Shown: positions 40,387-55,016, counted from the stretch's first letter. The stretch is 64,000 bases of DNA from Ecdyonurus torrentis (GCA_949318235.1 OX439130.1:35095585-35159584); one strand, 5' to 3'. The notes: a model not told the origin generated them from the sequence alone. Numbers and translations are program-made.

Positions 40387-41379
40387 AGTGGAAGTGCCCG
40401 AATATTTCTTCCTCATTATGTTTGACCGCCCTTGCTTGCTTCTCCGTAACGATATATGGACTTCGAACTTCTGCGGTCGCACAACTTTATGCTAACTTTT
40501 GACACCATACTTTTCAATGACAAATAAAATCATTAATAATTTAAGTGAATGCAATTTTCTGTATTATAAGCACACTTATCATTTATCATTTAAAATATTA
40601 CATATATTAATTTTATGTTATAAATTGCACATTCTGTCATGATTAAATATATTTATTATGTATAACATTACATTATAGGTGGTGTACTGTATAACTGAAA
40701 TAAAATTTCTAATTATCTGTGATTATTTCTATGCTTCTAGCATTCCTTTAGATTCTTATGGATTATTATTATTATTTTGTCGGCACAATATAAAATATTA
40801 AAGTACATTACAAAACTATATAGCAACTATAATATATGTTTTCGTGATAAATAAAGCTAGTTAAAGTGAAATTTTATATTGAATATTGAAAAATAAATGT
40901 AAAGAAAAACGTTTAGATAACAATGTAAGTGCAAAAATTATTCAAAACAGACGCTTGAGGTATAAGAAATGATATACTATATTACAAAATAATATTTGGA
41001 TAATAAACATAATGCACTACATTTTTGATATAATCATACTTGGCAATTTTGATCTGTAAAATTGAATTTGAAAGTGGTGCTATTTTGAAATCACTATAGC
41101 TTTTATAACACATAAAATAAAAATAAGCGCTTTTTAAATTCTTTAAGACTGATTTTTTTTTTTTTTTTTTTTTACCTCTGAGATTCAAATATTGTTGAAA
41201 ATTGTCACGTTACCAAAAAGTATTCAATATTAGTTGTAGCTATGCATTATTATTCTAAATTAAGTTGATGGTCAAAAGTGATTATAAGTCTCCCGTCAAT
41301 GCATGCAATCAACAACATTAATAAGGTATACAGCATCAAGTCAACAACGTTCATACGTGCAGAATAACAAAACATCAGT

Positions 41380-41645
41380 TTATAATATACATAATATGAT
41401 GTGAGGAAGCCAAAATGAGATCGTCTGCCCGAAAATACCATCGTAATGAGCATATACTAAAAAGTTTGCCAGCCAAATCCCGGCCCGCACACCAGAATAT
41501 CTGTTAGCCTTTTGCTTCAATAACACTTTTGAGCTGAACATTAAGTACTCTAGGTACTGTACAGTAAGAGAGAGAGAGAGAGAGAGGTGTATTATTGTAC
41601 AGATCACCTTGAGGTGGGCTGATGTTTTAGAACTTTCGGTCATTC
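41380..41645. other. GC-richer patch with minus-strand open frame
   Basis: An ATG at 41643 (minus) opens a frame starting M-T-E-S-S-K-T-S-A-H-L-K, directly followed by a GTGATC that could be a donor. The frame continues through a (GA)n tract (41567-41586). No domain recognised. It is probably non-coding, noted because the composition differs from its surroundings. Confidence 0.1.
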
Positions 41646-41655
41646 AACTTGATTA

Positions 41656-41680
41656 AAAAAAAAAAAAAAAAAAAAAAAAA
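41656..41680. repeat. Poly(A) run, about 25 bases
   Basis: Uninterrupted A run. Confidence 0.95.
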
Positions 41681-42373
41681 CTGAAATATCCTTAACAAAA
41701 CAATGAGGGTGAATTCAATGGTGGTTGAATTACTAAACTAGTAAATATAATGGTAATATATTTTGTCTAGATTTAATTAACATAAATATGTTTACTGATT
41801 ATGTTTCAAAGTTTTTAAATACAATTAATGTAATTACAAAAAGAGTGCACTTTATATATTTACAATAAAATATTATAATTATAAATATGACCATATGTGT
41901 AAATAAACCCCTATACACAATCCTACCCTAATTTATTATACCCCACAATCTATAAAAACAATGGCCTTATTTTTATATTACTATTGTCCTTGATTGAAAC
42001 ATGTCAAATAATGAATTAAAAATAGTCTGCAGTGCTGGATGCATTGTATACTAAAAATAAAGTTGCAGTAGATTTAAAGAGACAAAAGCGTTGATACAGA
42101 ACACCTGCCTCACTCGACACCTGTGAGCATTAAGATAAAATATATAAAATCCGCCAGCAACTATTAATTATTTAATAGCATTCCAAGATAAAAACAAAAG
42201 TTTATTATAAAAAAAAACTATAAAAATATTTCTGCATTCAATGACGTTTGTTTGTTTTTTTTTTTTTTTTTTTTATATTCACATTCCAAATTTATATACT
42301 TTTGTTGAAAATAGTAATTATTTTTGTTTTGCATCGTCATTCTCTCTCTCTTTCTCTCCTCTGTTTATTTCAG

Positions 42374-42495
42374 TTTTCAGCATGTCTGACTGCGCCTGCA
42401 AAATTAGTAGGTATGCGTACCGCTCAACATTTTATTGTGAACTCTCGACGCGACAATTTGCTTCTATAAAGGTAATTTTTAAAAAATTAGAATAA
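42374..42495 (+). CDS. Candidate exon of a small Cys-rich peptide
   Basis: A strong 3' splice-like site (CTCCTCTGTTTATTTCAG, AG at 42372-42373) is followed by a phase-1 frame F-S-M-S-D-C-A-C-K-I-S-R, then T-F-Y-C-E-L-S. The frame reaches TAA at 42493-42495; a donor-like AAAG|GTAATT at 42471/42472 could end the exon earlier. It aligns ungapped over 21 codons with 20718-20791 through C-A-C-K-x-S-[KR] and T-x-Y-C-E-L, with third-base-only differences in three conserved codons. Three Cys are present, where the other copy has four. The C-x-C core with a short length suggests a secreted, disulphide-bonded peptide, but no signal exon was found in the preceding kilobase. Family not recognised; an alternative frame in this segment is also open. 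Confidence 0.35.
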
Positions 42496-42680
42496 TTCTC
42501 TCGTCATAATACGTTCCAGAGCAAACGAACACCATAATGCGAGTGGAATTTTTTTTTTATCCATTTGTGCATAATATGTGACGTTTTATCATTTGATGCT
42601 TGTTTGCATTTGGAAAATTAATATTTTTACATTACTTTTTTCAGTCTCTGCTAACTCTCATTTGTATACTCTCTATGTGT

Positions 42681-42685
<5 letters not shown>

Positions 42686-42744
<59 letters not shown>
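42686..42744. repeat. (TA)n microsatellite
   Basis: Pure TA run of about 59 bases. Confidence 0.95.
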
Positions 42745-42745
<1 letters not shown>

Positions 42746-42989
42746 CAAAACATTAAGAGTATATCCCTATTAAAATAATATAATATTACTGTATTGTTAA
42801 AAAAAAGTTATTTCTCATTAAACACAATGTATATAATTTATGTTATTTATGTACAACTTATAATATGATGAACTTTACAAATATAATGTAAGTTAGATTG
42901 ATTTATGACATATTTAACCTGCTTATAATTTCTATGAAATACAGAAGATATTATTATTAAAAGGAAATACCAAGTGAATGATGTTGACT

Positions 42990-43124
<135 letters not shown>

Positions 43125-43506
43125 AGATTTGATTGATAGGATTCTAACACAACAACATATTAGATTTACATCTCTCTTAATATTGTGCTAGGTCAGTGCA
43201 GTATTATTCTCGCCTAATTGCAAGGCGTGGCCGACTGAATGCACCGTGTAACAGAATGCATAATAAATCAGAATAATGCTTAGGATGTTAAGCCAACCTG
43301 CTGCATATAATATGTATGTATGTATATGCATGTATGTAGATTATATCATCAGATTATTATAAACACCATAATAGTCATTTATGTATTATTATTATAAAAA
43401 TTATTCAGTTATGTTATACGAACAAAATATTTTAAATGTTTACCTTTAAAGTACTGTATAATATATCAGTTTAATTAAATTCTACTGTAATATAATTAAA
43501 ATAGTT

Positions 43507-43613
<107 letters not shown>

Positions 43614-43619
43614 ATTTTG

Positions 43620-45400
43620 TATTAACAAAATACATAAAATCATACTTCAATAAATCAGTTTCCCATAAAAATCATGAATATACAATTCTGTATTAGAATT
43701 TTAAATACAATAAATATAAGCATATTAAAATAGCATAACTCAATATCCCCTATATGTATACCATCATTATAATAAAAACTTTATATGATTTTAAGATTTT
43801 ATTATATAAAATATCATATTTTAATGATGATAATTAAAATTCACCTGACCCTTTATTTATACAGTTGAGTGACCCTTTCATAATGATAATAATATTACAT
43901 TATAGTATATTATGCTGTATCTATATTATGCATGATGTGAAATGCAAGTTTTGGTTTCAAGTGTCGGTACATTTATATATAGGGGAGGTGTGTGTTATAT
44001 ACACAGAATAATATAACGTGGGCTGCTCTCTCTCACACACACACACACTGCGAGGCAAGGTCAATGTTCCTCAAGTCTGATGATGATCTGATAGCTCACT
44101 CACTCCGATCATGTTATACATACCCACAATGCAACTATAAGATCAACAAGAACCACCCTATGAGTAAACTTTATATATCACACATATATACTGTATAACA
44201 ACATACTGTTAGCTATATAATAATAATAATAAGATTAAATTTAAATCTATTATATATACAACATTAAAATATTGTTTAATTATAGCTAAGTAAATTTATA
44301 TATATATTATAGTAATTAATTCTCTATTGGTTTAGTATTATAAAATATTTTACCTGTAATTATAGAAATAATACAATTATAATTATTTATAGAGTTGAGA
44401 TTTTTTTTTTAAAGCTTTTAACATTGATACGAAGAAATGCACTGTTATGTTTGTTTGTTTTTTGTGGTAATAAATTATAAATTTGATGAGTATTAATTAT
44501 ACAATGTCAGAGATGCATCTGTGTTGCATTTGTGGTGTATCAGTGTGAGTGTGTAGGCGCGCGTGCACGCTTGATGCTGCGTGCATGCGTCAACTTAGTT
44601 AAAAAGAGAAGAAGAAAAAAATTATAATTATCTTAATAGTAAAATGATAAATAAGACGCATCAGTATAGAAAATTTAGTTAAAATTTAGAATTAAATATT
44701 TAATTTCAATCATTACATCAACAATGTTTGCATACACTATATTATGCAATTAATTTTGATTATATGAAAATTTAGTAGTTTTAAATGAAGGTTTTATATT
44801 TCTTGCCTATTGCACGATATGATGACTTTAAAAAGTACTTAATAACTTTTTTCACCTAGGGAGTTTCAGTTTTCGTTTTTTTTTGTTTTTTTTTTAAATA
44901 TACCATTATTATTACTATACTGCTATGGCAAACATAATCTTAAATTTTCTTGCTTGCAATGAAAATATTAATAATTTCAGTATCAAAATAAATTGAAAAA
45001 AATGTTGTTGGGTGTTTCTTTATAACATTGTAAAGTTTCTTATGTAATATATTATAGCTCCTGAGTTATGAGAATTTGGAAGCTGTATAATGTTATGAAA
45101 TTATACTTTTCAATAATGAATTTCTAATAGCTTTTCAATTAAAAAAAAATATATAATATATATACTAATATTGTATTTTTTCTCCCTAAATAAAAAATTC
45201 TTATATAATTACATATATATATAATGTCATTTGGTTTATTATGAAGGCTTTTTAGATAAGCATTGAGATAATAAGGAATTGTTTAGAAGTCAAAACAAAA
45301 ACTCTGTATAGCTGCGGACCACATAATAAGAAAGAAAAAAAAAGTAGATAAAAGCTTTTTAATATTATATAGAAGCGTAGAGAGTTACAAATAAACAGGA
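43620..45400. other. AT-rich stretch with a short CG/CA-rich patch
   Basis: A (CA)n of about 8 units lies near 44034-44048. The alternating purine-pyrimidine run GCGCGCGTGCACGC is at 44557-44570, with GTGCATGCGT at 44581-44590. No gene seen. Confidence 0.5.
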
Positions 45401-45419
45401 AATAAAATGCATTGGATAC

Positions 45420-45665
45420 GACAAGTGCGTTGCCGCCTATTATAACTGTTCGCCATCTTTGAGACCTCTAATGATAACACGAGAGTAAACACTGATAAGG
45501 GGGAACTGCATTGCAGCTGGGTATTGCAAGCGTGTGCATTTTAAGCCTTGGGTGGCAGGACAGAGTGTGTGCATCGCGCCATCCAAATCTAGGCCAATCA
45601 TACACAGCATGGCAGAAGATAAAAAAAAATAGGTGCATGGTGCTTAATATATATGAAGAACATAA
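45420..45665 (+). other. GC-richer island with an open frame
   Basis: From an AG at 45517-45518 (CATTGCAG) a frame stays open for about 55 codons, starting L-G-I-A-S-V-C and including R-H-P-N-L-G-Q-S-Y-T-A-W, until it enters a (TA)n tract. A minus-strand frame (45468-45677) is open too. Base composition suggests an old exon or an insertion. No domain recognised. Confidence 0.15.
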
Positions 45666-45683
45666 GGGGATATGCATACATAC

Positions 45684-45690
45684 TATATAT

Positions 45691-45764
<74 letters not shown>
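45684..45764. repeat. (TA)n microsatellite
   Basis: TA run interrupted once by AAA. Confidence 0.95.
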
Positions 45765-45769
<5 letters not shown>

Positions 45770-45770
<1 letters not shown>

Positions 45771-47540
45771 TATTTCATATTATTGATATCTATGAATATC
45801 ATAGCAATATGGTGAAACAATTTTGAAAAATAGGCTATGAACACTTGTCCTCTATAATATTATTCCACTTTTACAATATATTATAATATATTATGTATAT
45901 ACTATACAAAACTTTACGTTTATACATACAAGAAAAAAAAATTAAAATTTCAGAAACATTTTTTTTAGTATATAATAGCAAAATAATTTATGCTATATTG
46001 TACACCTGTTATGGTGCATTATATTATAACAGTTATGGACTACAACATAATTATTTATGTTTCCAAAATATATTAATTTTAGTAATTATTCATCGCAGCA
46101 TAAATTACGAAATTTACTTATTTTATTTTATTTTTAAGGTTCAACCAATGAGTCTCCTTTGAGTGTACGATAGGTATATTTATCTTTATATTATTTTTAT
46201 TACTATAATTTTTTTTGTTAATTTCTCAAAGTTTCATTACGTCGTATATATTTTATGATTTTACTTAATTTTATATGTTTACATTCAATTATAAAGAAGT
46301 GGTTAGATTGAGGTGTATATATTTAAACTTAAACTGCTTTATATGCAAAACAAAATTAATTTTATGTTACAAAATTTTAGTAAATAATAATAATAAAATC
46401 TTTATATAAATATATATTTTATAGTAATTTTATTCATTATAATTGTTATATAATACCAGATAATTTCATAATATGACATCATGCGATCATATAGCACTGC
46501 GTCCTCAATTTTTTTTATACATAATAATAAAAATCTTCATCACTGAGGGACAAAAAAATATATATAGTTCAATGTAATGGTCATTTCATGTCTAGCATGT
46601 CTTGTTTGAAACTCCCATAATTATTAAAGTTAATTTTTAAATGAGTTTAAAAGTTAGTATAGTATCTCACAGCGTGAGCGGTGTATATGCCCTGTTATCA
46701 GTAAATAACTCTTATCAGTTTGCTTTGAACCACATGAGTCGGCAAAAATAAGAATCAGCAGCAACAAAAAAAAAAAAAAAAAAAAAAAAAGGTTGATCGC
46801 GGCAAAACTAAAAAAAATACTGATAGACAAAAAATTCTGTGTATCGAATATAAAAAAGAAAGTTACCCACTTCGATCAGCCCATCCTATAGATTATAACA
46901 GGTTTATCAGTTATATATTTTTTATTAGGATTATATATGTGGAATGATATGATATGATAAAAAAAATTAGGGAATGTAAAAAAGGAAAGGTTTTATAACA
47001 CTTTATCATCAGAATTTATTATTATTATTTTTTTTTTTGTAAAATTTAAATAATTTACGTTTTGTTTTAACTTCCTGAAAGTTTATATCAAAGAAAATGA
47101 TTTCAGATTTGACAATTTATTAATTAAATAACGTGACTACAAGTAAACACATTATTTAAATTTTTGCAACTATGGTATTCTAAAAAATATTAAGACTTTT
47201 CTTAAGGAAAAAGTGCAGTAAAAATTGAAGGACACTTCATTTTTTTTTTTTTTTTTTTTTTTTTTTTGTAGTGAAATATAATAAAATATATATTTGAACG
47301 TTAAAAAGCTAAATTATTTATAAACTTGGTTCAATGATGCACGAATTGACTCACAATAGAAATATGATTATGATCTTTTCATGGCATGACGTCTCATTTA
47401 ATCGATTTTTATTTTATTTTAGAACACAATAAATGCTGCATGCATATATAGATTTGTTTGATATTTCTTGTCAATATGTGTCATAATTTTCAAAGTGACG
47501 TTCTTATAGTTCACTTTTGTCACTGACCTCGGTACGCTGC
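45770..47540. other. AT-rich non-coding stretch
   Basis: Holds an A run near 46766-46790 and a T run near 47240-47267. An 89-codon frame at 45893-46162 is AT-rich and featureless. No gene supported. Confidence 0.5.
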
Positions 47541-47549
47541 AGTATTATC

Positions 47550-47552
<3 letters not shown>

Positions 47553-47610
<58 letters not shown>
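47553..47610. repeat. (CT)n microsatellite
   Basis: Pure CT run. Confidence 0.95.
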
Positions 47611-47612
<2 letters not shown>

Positions 47613-48017
47613 GTGTCACATTATCTAGGACCGAGCTGGCACATTTTGTTTCAGGTTAATAAAATAAATATCTAATTCTTATTTTATTTAATTAATTAAT
47701 TTATTATTATTATTATTATTTTTTTTTTGCATTTGCATTTGCTTCAAGAAAATAAACATATACATTCAGAAAACAAGTGTTTGCTCTTGTTTAGAGAGTA
47801 TACAGATCCTCAAAATGCTTTGATTATGCGTCAAACCATGAGTGAATTTTTTACTATACATTCCATCTTGGAGAGGCAATGCAAAATGATGAGTACAAAA
47901 TATACATAGCTGCTCCTCATTTGAGTATACTTTTTACCTTTTTCACTACGATCCATGCACTGGGTAAATGAGTCGGGGGAAAAAAGCTGTTCGAGAGCAA
48001 ACATTTTAATTACTGAA

Positions 48018-48364
48018 AGCCATAGACCACATAAAACAGCATGTGCTTTTTAATGAATAAACACAAAATGGGATCTTCAAAACTGATGACAATTTTTACC
48101 AGAATGTAAACCCATGAGAGAGCGTGAAAAAACTGTAAAGTATGCAATTTCCGTGACTATTCATGTATATGACGTCAGAAACAGATTCAGATTCATGCAA
48201 AAATTAGTATGTAAATGTTGTGCGGGTTGCATAAATCGAAATTTCTAATCACTGCTACGGAGCTACAGTTGGGTTTTGAGACAAACTAAAGTTATTTATG
48301 TAAGTCGCATCAAGTGTTTTGTGATATAAATTAATGCTTATATGTTTTTCTCTGGTCTATTCCT
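48018..48364 (+). mobile_element. TTAA-flanked MITE, copy 3
   Basis: A 347 bp copy in the same orientation as 3840-4179. The ends AAGCCATAGACC and GGTCTATTCCT are imperfect inverted repeats. Flanks are TGAA (48014-48017) and TTAA (48365-48368), so one target copy has a substitution. TGACGTCA lies at 48170-48177. A local duplication CAGATTCAGATTCATG after it makes this copy slightly longer. No open frame of note. Confidence 0.8.
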
Positions 48365-48369
48365 TTAAT

Positions 48370-50090
48370 CTCTAATATCGAATTTTGGAAGATACTGATT
48401 TGATTTCTATAATGCATTAGAATTTGTTGTATATAAGTATGAATATTTCGAGACAATGCATGAAATGTTTCAAGAGACTTTATCAGTTTTATAATATTAT
48501 AGCCTCTACATACTAAAATACAAAATATTAACAAAGCAATGTGGATTTTGTTTTCTAACTATAATAATGCAGAGCAGCACAATGTCACAAAGTCAACATG
48601 TAAAAATGTAACCATATAATTACTGTTTTTGCTTCATGATATTATTGTATATATTTCATAATTACCCTATGGTTGGTTCGGCCTTTTATATCTCAGCATA
48701 TAATAATAAGAATACATGCCAAGCCACATACTGATCAAGTCATAAAATAAAAATTATATAACTTTTTTTCTCTCATTATCAATATAACATAATAAAAATA
48801 CTCTGCGATGTCCTTCTTTTCTGATTTTCTTTTTTTCTTTTTCAACTTATATAAAACAATTTTTCTACAATATATTATAGGTTAACGATCTGTGAGTGAT
48901 CTCTCTTATATATACATAATCTATTGACTGCCTTGTTATACATTGAGCTTCATTTAATATAATATATCTCTATAGAAAAATATTATAATACTCAAAAGCA
49001 ACGGTTTAATTCAAATACGTATATTTTTCAATATAATTTGATTTTATATTATGTATATAAAAGATTGTCAATTTGAATTTATATTCATAAAAAATATAAT
49101 GAATATAATTTTTTTTTTAGCAGATGAAATTATATATAAAGTTATATCAATTTTTATTTTTATCAATAAAAGTTATAAAGATGTTTGATTAATTAACAGA
49201 TAACATGGATATATACGTGCGCAGTTCAATGTGCGTTCATCAATAAAACAAGGAAAACGTGACAATATTGGTATATTTGAGTTATTCACCTGTTTGCATC
49301 AAGAAGTGTAACTGATAAGTCTTCTATATTTAATTCTTATTTCAGAAATATTGTGGGATCGTAAACTTTAACTGTATATACACTCAAAATATGCCCCTAA
49401 AATTACTCAGATTGAAACACTGTTTACAAATATTAGAATTAGATCCTATTGGAAATTATCATTTTTATTTTTTTGTATCTTGTTTTATTATTTATTTTTA
49501 CTATTATTATTATTTTTTTTTTTTTTGCAGAATACGATTGAAGTGTATATAGACAAAAAATCTGCAAAAATAATTTTTGTATGAAATCTTAGAAGTGTAG
49601 ACACTGTAGACAATTAATGTTATAGCCCTTTAGATTTTTTTTTTTTTTTTTTTTAATTGGAGAAAAAAATCTAAAGAGTTAACTATGTGTGTAAGCTCAA
49701 CTATACTGTACTGCAAAATATACTTTTCAACAGCAAAGAAGTGAATTTCCACTTCAAGTTCACACAATATTGTGCAAAGTTTTAATAATAAAACAAAGAT
49801 TACACATTTACTTTAAGAATCACGTTTGTATCATGTGTATACTTAAATCTATATCCATTATTGTGCTTTATAGATTCTATATAACTATTGCAAAATTTAT
49901 TGCAAAGTAGATCAATAAAAAATAATAATAAAATAAAAATTTCATTCAATAATTAAAATGAAATTTTATCTTCTTTGTTCTGGAATATATTTATCTTAAC
50001 ACTTATACATACTGTACATATTTGTTATATAGTAAAAAAGTTTATTATTTTTGAACCTAAGACAAATATAAGACAGCAATGGGTGACCTT
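48370..50090. other. AT-rich non-coding stretch
   Basis: AT-rich with T runs near 49516-49527 and 49636-49655. No gene seen. Confidence 0.5.
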
Positions 50091-50198
50091 GTACTGTGTA
50101 AGAGCTACCTAGAAATAGATAATTATAGTTTTGGGACACCTGCATTGCTAGTGCGTGGGTGGGTGTTGTATATAGTGAAGCTTCTCTTGCTATATTTG

Positions 50199-50246
50199 AA
50201 TCACGTGATCGCGCAGGTCATATAATATACATAAGACCACGTGATT
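50199..50246. promoter_or_regulatory. Paired CACGTG E-boxes as inverted repeat
   Basis: AATCACGTG (50199-50207) and CACGTGATT (50238-50246) are perfect inverted copies, each itself containing the CACGTG palindrome. The segment 50140-50250 is GC-richer than its surroundings. Paired E-boxes suit bHLH-zip binding, but no gene start was identified. Confidence 0.25.
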
Positions 50247-50249
50247 ATC

Positions 50250-52260
50250 AGTCATAATCTTTTCGTATTATACTTTTAATCACTATTCATATATATGACA
50301 ATTTTAATGACAGGGAGATCATGTTATAATTAAAATTGATAACTTTTATCATTTGTTACTGTGTGCTTGTATGGCTATTTTTAACATATAAGAAAAATAT
50401 ATAATAATTTGATATTAAAGATTAGATGCATAAGTATCATAGTTATTTACATTATATAATTATACCTAAACGTAAATATTATATAATACTTGTGTTTTAA
50501 TTTGCATAAGAAAAAATAAGCAACTATTTACGTATTTATTAAAACCATTTAATACTTTAGGAAGTATAGGACTATAACATTTTTAAAATAAATTCCTATA
50601 TAATGATCTCATGAAATTAAAAGGAATAAAATAAATTGCATCATACTGTAGGGTATATACATGATAATCACGCATGATCATACGATAATTAATGATATTT
50701 TAAGTATAAAAGCTTCTGCCATAAAAATTAATAATAATCTGTTGAAAAATGAGTTCAAAATTTAGAGCACCTTTTTCACTGTTCAAAAAAACAGACAGGC
50801 AACTTTTTTGCGATTTTTTTTTTTTTTTTTTTTTTTTTTTTGCATTAATTTTTTTTATTTGTTTATTCTATTGTCCTGTTGACAGGCATCAGATAGGCAG
50901 TTTAATTTTTTTTTTTTTTTTTTTTAATCTGTTAGTTTTAAATTTAATGCTAGTCAATCAATCACGTTTTCAAACTTGCTGTTTCATTCAGAGCTCAACT
51001 TTAGCTGAGGACAGAAAGTAGCAAATTTTAAATCTGTGCTAATGAAATGCATTACTCAATTTCATCAAAGGAAATAAAATAAACTGAGAACAATTTTTTC
51101 TAGATAGTATTTTTTTTTCTTTACTATACGAAGAATTTTCCAATATCCTTTTTAATAATATGCCCTGTTCACGTAGTGCAATAATTTAGTATGTTTGATT
51201 TATTTTATTACGTGCAAATTTAATGCCTCCTAAAAGAGATTGCAAAGAAATCACATTTCTTGCACACACAAAATATGGTACCATCTTCACAGGTCGCATG
51301 GGAGTGAAAATTTATGAGATAATGTAAATTAAATGTTGGTCTCCTTAAGTCTATATAACATTCTATTCATTTTTCAAATTAATAAATTTTAAAGTTGAAA
51401 GACAAAAAAATGATCACAATGTTTTATGATGGATTACTAAAGTACAACTATACAACGTATTGGATATAAATTAAAAAGAAATTTTGCTATTTTGTATTCT
51501 TATAAATGCGAAAGGTTATAGGTTGTTATATACTAAAAGTGTGAAATCAATTACTGAAGTATAATATAAAGACATGCAATAAAAATTTATGCTTGTTGGG
51601 TGTGTTTAAGTTTAAATGCAGCTTGTTATGGTGCACTTAATAGATAACCCTTTCATTCTAGGAATATTATGAACTATAATAAAACTCTCTTTTTAATGTT
51701 TTATTACCTTTTACCTATAGTATATATACATTGAAATTTTAAAAATAATAATTAATTAAGCTTTTCTGAAAGAAAAGTATCAATTACTTATTTTCTTCTA
51801 TATATTTTAGCTTTTTATTATATTACGTTACTATAGTTTTGATCAATAGAAAATCTGCTATATCCACAGGTTTGTATTAGTAATAAAGCAAATAAATAAT
51901 TTATAAAAACGCTACAGTAAATTTGATAATGACATAGAAAATAAATCACATATGAATGTTTATTTCTATTATCACTTTTTTTATTTTATCATACTAAAAT
52001 AAGCTAAAAATAATTTATATTATATACACAGTAGAACAAGTACATCCTGTATATCAAAACAAGAATACAATATGTTAACATTGTAGTTCATTTGAAATAA
52101 AGCCTTAATTATAGTTAGAGAGATAAAAAAGTAGCAGTTAATTTATGAATGTCATTTTCATCTGTGACGTAAATTTGCATTATTTTCTCTCAAGTGCAAA
52201 GATTTGAAGGTGTAACATAAATAATTATATCCTCTTTTTTTTCTAGATGTTCTTTCTATA
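50250..52260. other. AT-rich non-coding stretch
   Basis: Two T runs (50814-50841 and about 50907-50925) separate a short mixed segment in which a 90-codon frame (50749-51021) is mostly poly-Phe from these runs. No gene supported. Confidence 0.5.
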
Positions 52261-52269
52261 TACTAATGT

Positions 52270-52560
52270 TTTTAAAACAACGTTTAATTACGGAGTTATG
52301 ACGTAGTTAGGGGGGTGAAGTGACGCGCAAAGAAAGCCAATAGGTTTATTTCCGTCTTCACCTGTAAGGCTGGGGCTAGTGGCCTGCGTTAGTATATTAG
52401 ATTGAAGGGCACAAGACTTTTTTTTTATTTTTTTTATTTTTATTTTTTAAGCTTTTTCTCTTCTTGGCTATGGTCCTACCTCTATATGTGATTCTGTGTC
52501 TAAGTCGGTACTCGGAGTGACTTACTAACACCCACCATAAGACACTGTCATGCAAAAAAA
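52270..52560. other. GC-richer island
   Basis: Contains GGGGGGTGAAGTGACGCG, a CCAAT-type GCCAATAGG, and GGCTGGGGCTAGTGGCC. GGTGAAG (52312-52319 area) and CTTCACC (52356-52362 area) are inverted. No long open frame. It may be a promoter or an old insertion. Confidence 0.15.
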
Positions 52561-52681
52561 AACAAGCCTCTTTTTTTCTTCTGCGTATTGCGCGTTATAT
52601 AAAAAAAAAAGGGGAATCATCGTCACACATATTTTAAAAAGACAGACGTGTTTGTTTTTTCATATATAATAAAAACATGTG

Positions 52682-52683
<2 letters not shown>

Positions 52684-52732
<49 letters not shown>
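52684..52732. repeat. (CT)n microsatellite
   Basis: CT run ending in CATACACACACTCACA. Confidence 0.95.
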
Positions 52733-52736
<4 letters not shown>

Positions 52737-52739
52737 CAC

Positions 52740-54150
52740 ACACTCACATGAGTTTTTAATCAACTAAAGAATAAATAAATATAACATTGAATTCTTTATG
52801 AGTTTATATTATAAATATTTTCAGTGTTATTTATTTTAGCGTAGAGTATAGACTTTTTTTCTTCTTTTCAATCTAAAGAAGAAGAAAAAACATTTATAAC
52901 CAGTGACCATACCATCATTTCTAACCCTGCCTTATCTTTATAACTCGCTCCAATGGCAATTTTTTGTAAACTTTTTTCCTTCATTTCTTTTTTCTTGGTT
53001 GGCAACCAACTTGAGACTTTAGTTTTATTTTTTTAAAGTCTTCTAATATATTTACATTAGTTTAAAAAAATCCAGTCTATATTTAAAATTAAAGACAAAA
53101 AAAAACACGTTCAAATTGAGTGATTATTTGAACCACTTGTGTTGATTTGTGATAAACATTTATGATTCATCTTCAATTTAGATAGTTGAGAAAATAAAGA
53201 GAATGAGTTCCTATATAAATTCTATAATTAAAAAGTAAAAAAATCATATTATGCATACTACCTAAAATTGAAACATAAGCAAATTTTCTCAGAATGCAAA
53301 AACCCAAAAATATTGAACTTTATGGAAGATCTTTGGGACTAAAAATATTTTTATGTATATAGCTTCCAATATTAAATTGCTGTTTAAACTTAATTTAATC
53401 TTTACATAAACGTTTTTAAATATATAATATCATATAATTCAATTTGATCTTTAACAGCTTTTAAATCGTCAAAACTACTTAACCAAATATAGTATTTTGT
53501 ATAAATAGGATCTATCGACTCATGGTGTTAGAAAAAAAAAACTAAAAGGAAAGAAAATATTCTCACTGAATTAAATCAGCAATAAAAGTTCTAATGTAAA
53601 AACCTCTTAAAATTGTGTGATTTTATTTTAACTTCGTTATCACAAAAACAACTTTTGTGTCTGTGTGTGATGCATGCACAAATGACACTTTTCTTTTTGT
53701 ATAAAAATTTTGTTAGATAAAATTCAATCTACCTCTTAAAAGTTTTTAAGTGTTAATATTCCAGGAAAATATTGTGCTCTTAGCTTTTATCCAGGACATA
53801 AAAAATGGTTATTTTTTTATTTGAAGCGATGTCTAGAACATTAGAATTTTTAGAGAGACTAAAAACAATATGATGATAATATTATACCTGTGATATTTTT
53901 ATATAAATTAAGATCAAGTTTTCAAATCTTACCGCCCAGGTGGCATACCTCTACAACTAGAACAAATAATTTTATATTATTATGCAAAAATACTTTTAGA
54001 TATTTGAGATTCTTATTCAAATGCATTTATAATTATCTATTACATAATATTATTATAGTATGAATCAACATCGAAAAATCCAGAGCAATATTTAAATCTT
54101 TAGCCTTGAATTTAACCGTACAACGGTCGTCTGATATAATTTATCAATGC
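52740..54150. other. AT-rich non-coding stretch
   Basis: Ordinary AT-rich sequence. No gene seen. Confidence 0.5.
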
Positions 54151-54156
54151 ATATAT

Positions 54157-54157
<1 letters not shown>

Positions 54158-54235
<78 letters not shown>
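54158..54235. repeat. (TA)n microsatellite
   Basis: Pure TA run. Confidence 0.95.
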
Positions 54236-54241
<6 letters not shown>

Positions 54242-55012
54242 ACATAGAAAATTCTAGATTACTATTATAAATTATGTTATTATTCATTAAATTTTTGGCA
54301 TATATTATACTCACTATATAAAAACAGGAAACATATATTTAATCATAGTGTACCTGTAGTATATTATGGAATTATGTCATGCAGTATTATACAGCAGCCC
54401 GCCGCAACAATAATTGTAATGTGCAATATTTACATTTTTAATTTTTAATAATCTACACGGAAAGAAGAAATTATGCTGAATTTATGTTTTTATTGCATAC
54501 ATAATTATGATACAAGTGTAACAACATAAATAAATGTTTGATATACAATATGATATCAAAGCTAAAATGTATTAATATAATAGTTATGATGCAGTATAGC
54601 ATAAATTATGTTGCATAATGAAGAAATGTTGCTAAAAAAAATAAGATAACATAGTTATTAATTTTTTTACCGTGTACATGACTGCAAAGTTATAATATGT
54701 ATATAATTACATTTATTTTAATAAATAATAATTATATGTTATTATTCATTGTATTTCCGCGGAAAAATATCATAGAAATTTAAAATGTTTATAGAAAACA
54801 ATCGGAAGGAGTTATATATTTTATTCCAAAAGTGTTATCAATCATAAACCAAAAAATATAAACAAACCACCACAAGCTTGAACTTATTCATCCTTGTTTA
54901 TGGTACAAATATGATAAACAAAAGGAACAACTTCAATAATGTTGAATAAAATCAGTCATTTCTATATTACGTTTTAATTCTAAACGTTTTTTATTATTTA
55001 TAGAAGTTGTTT

Positions 55013-55016
<4 letters not shown>

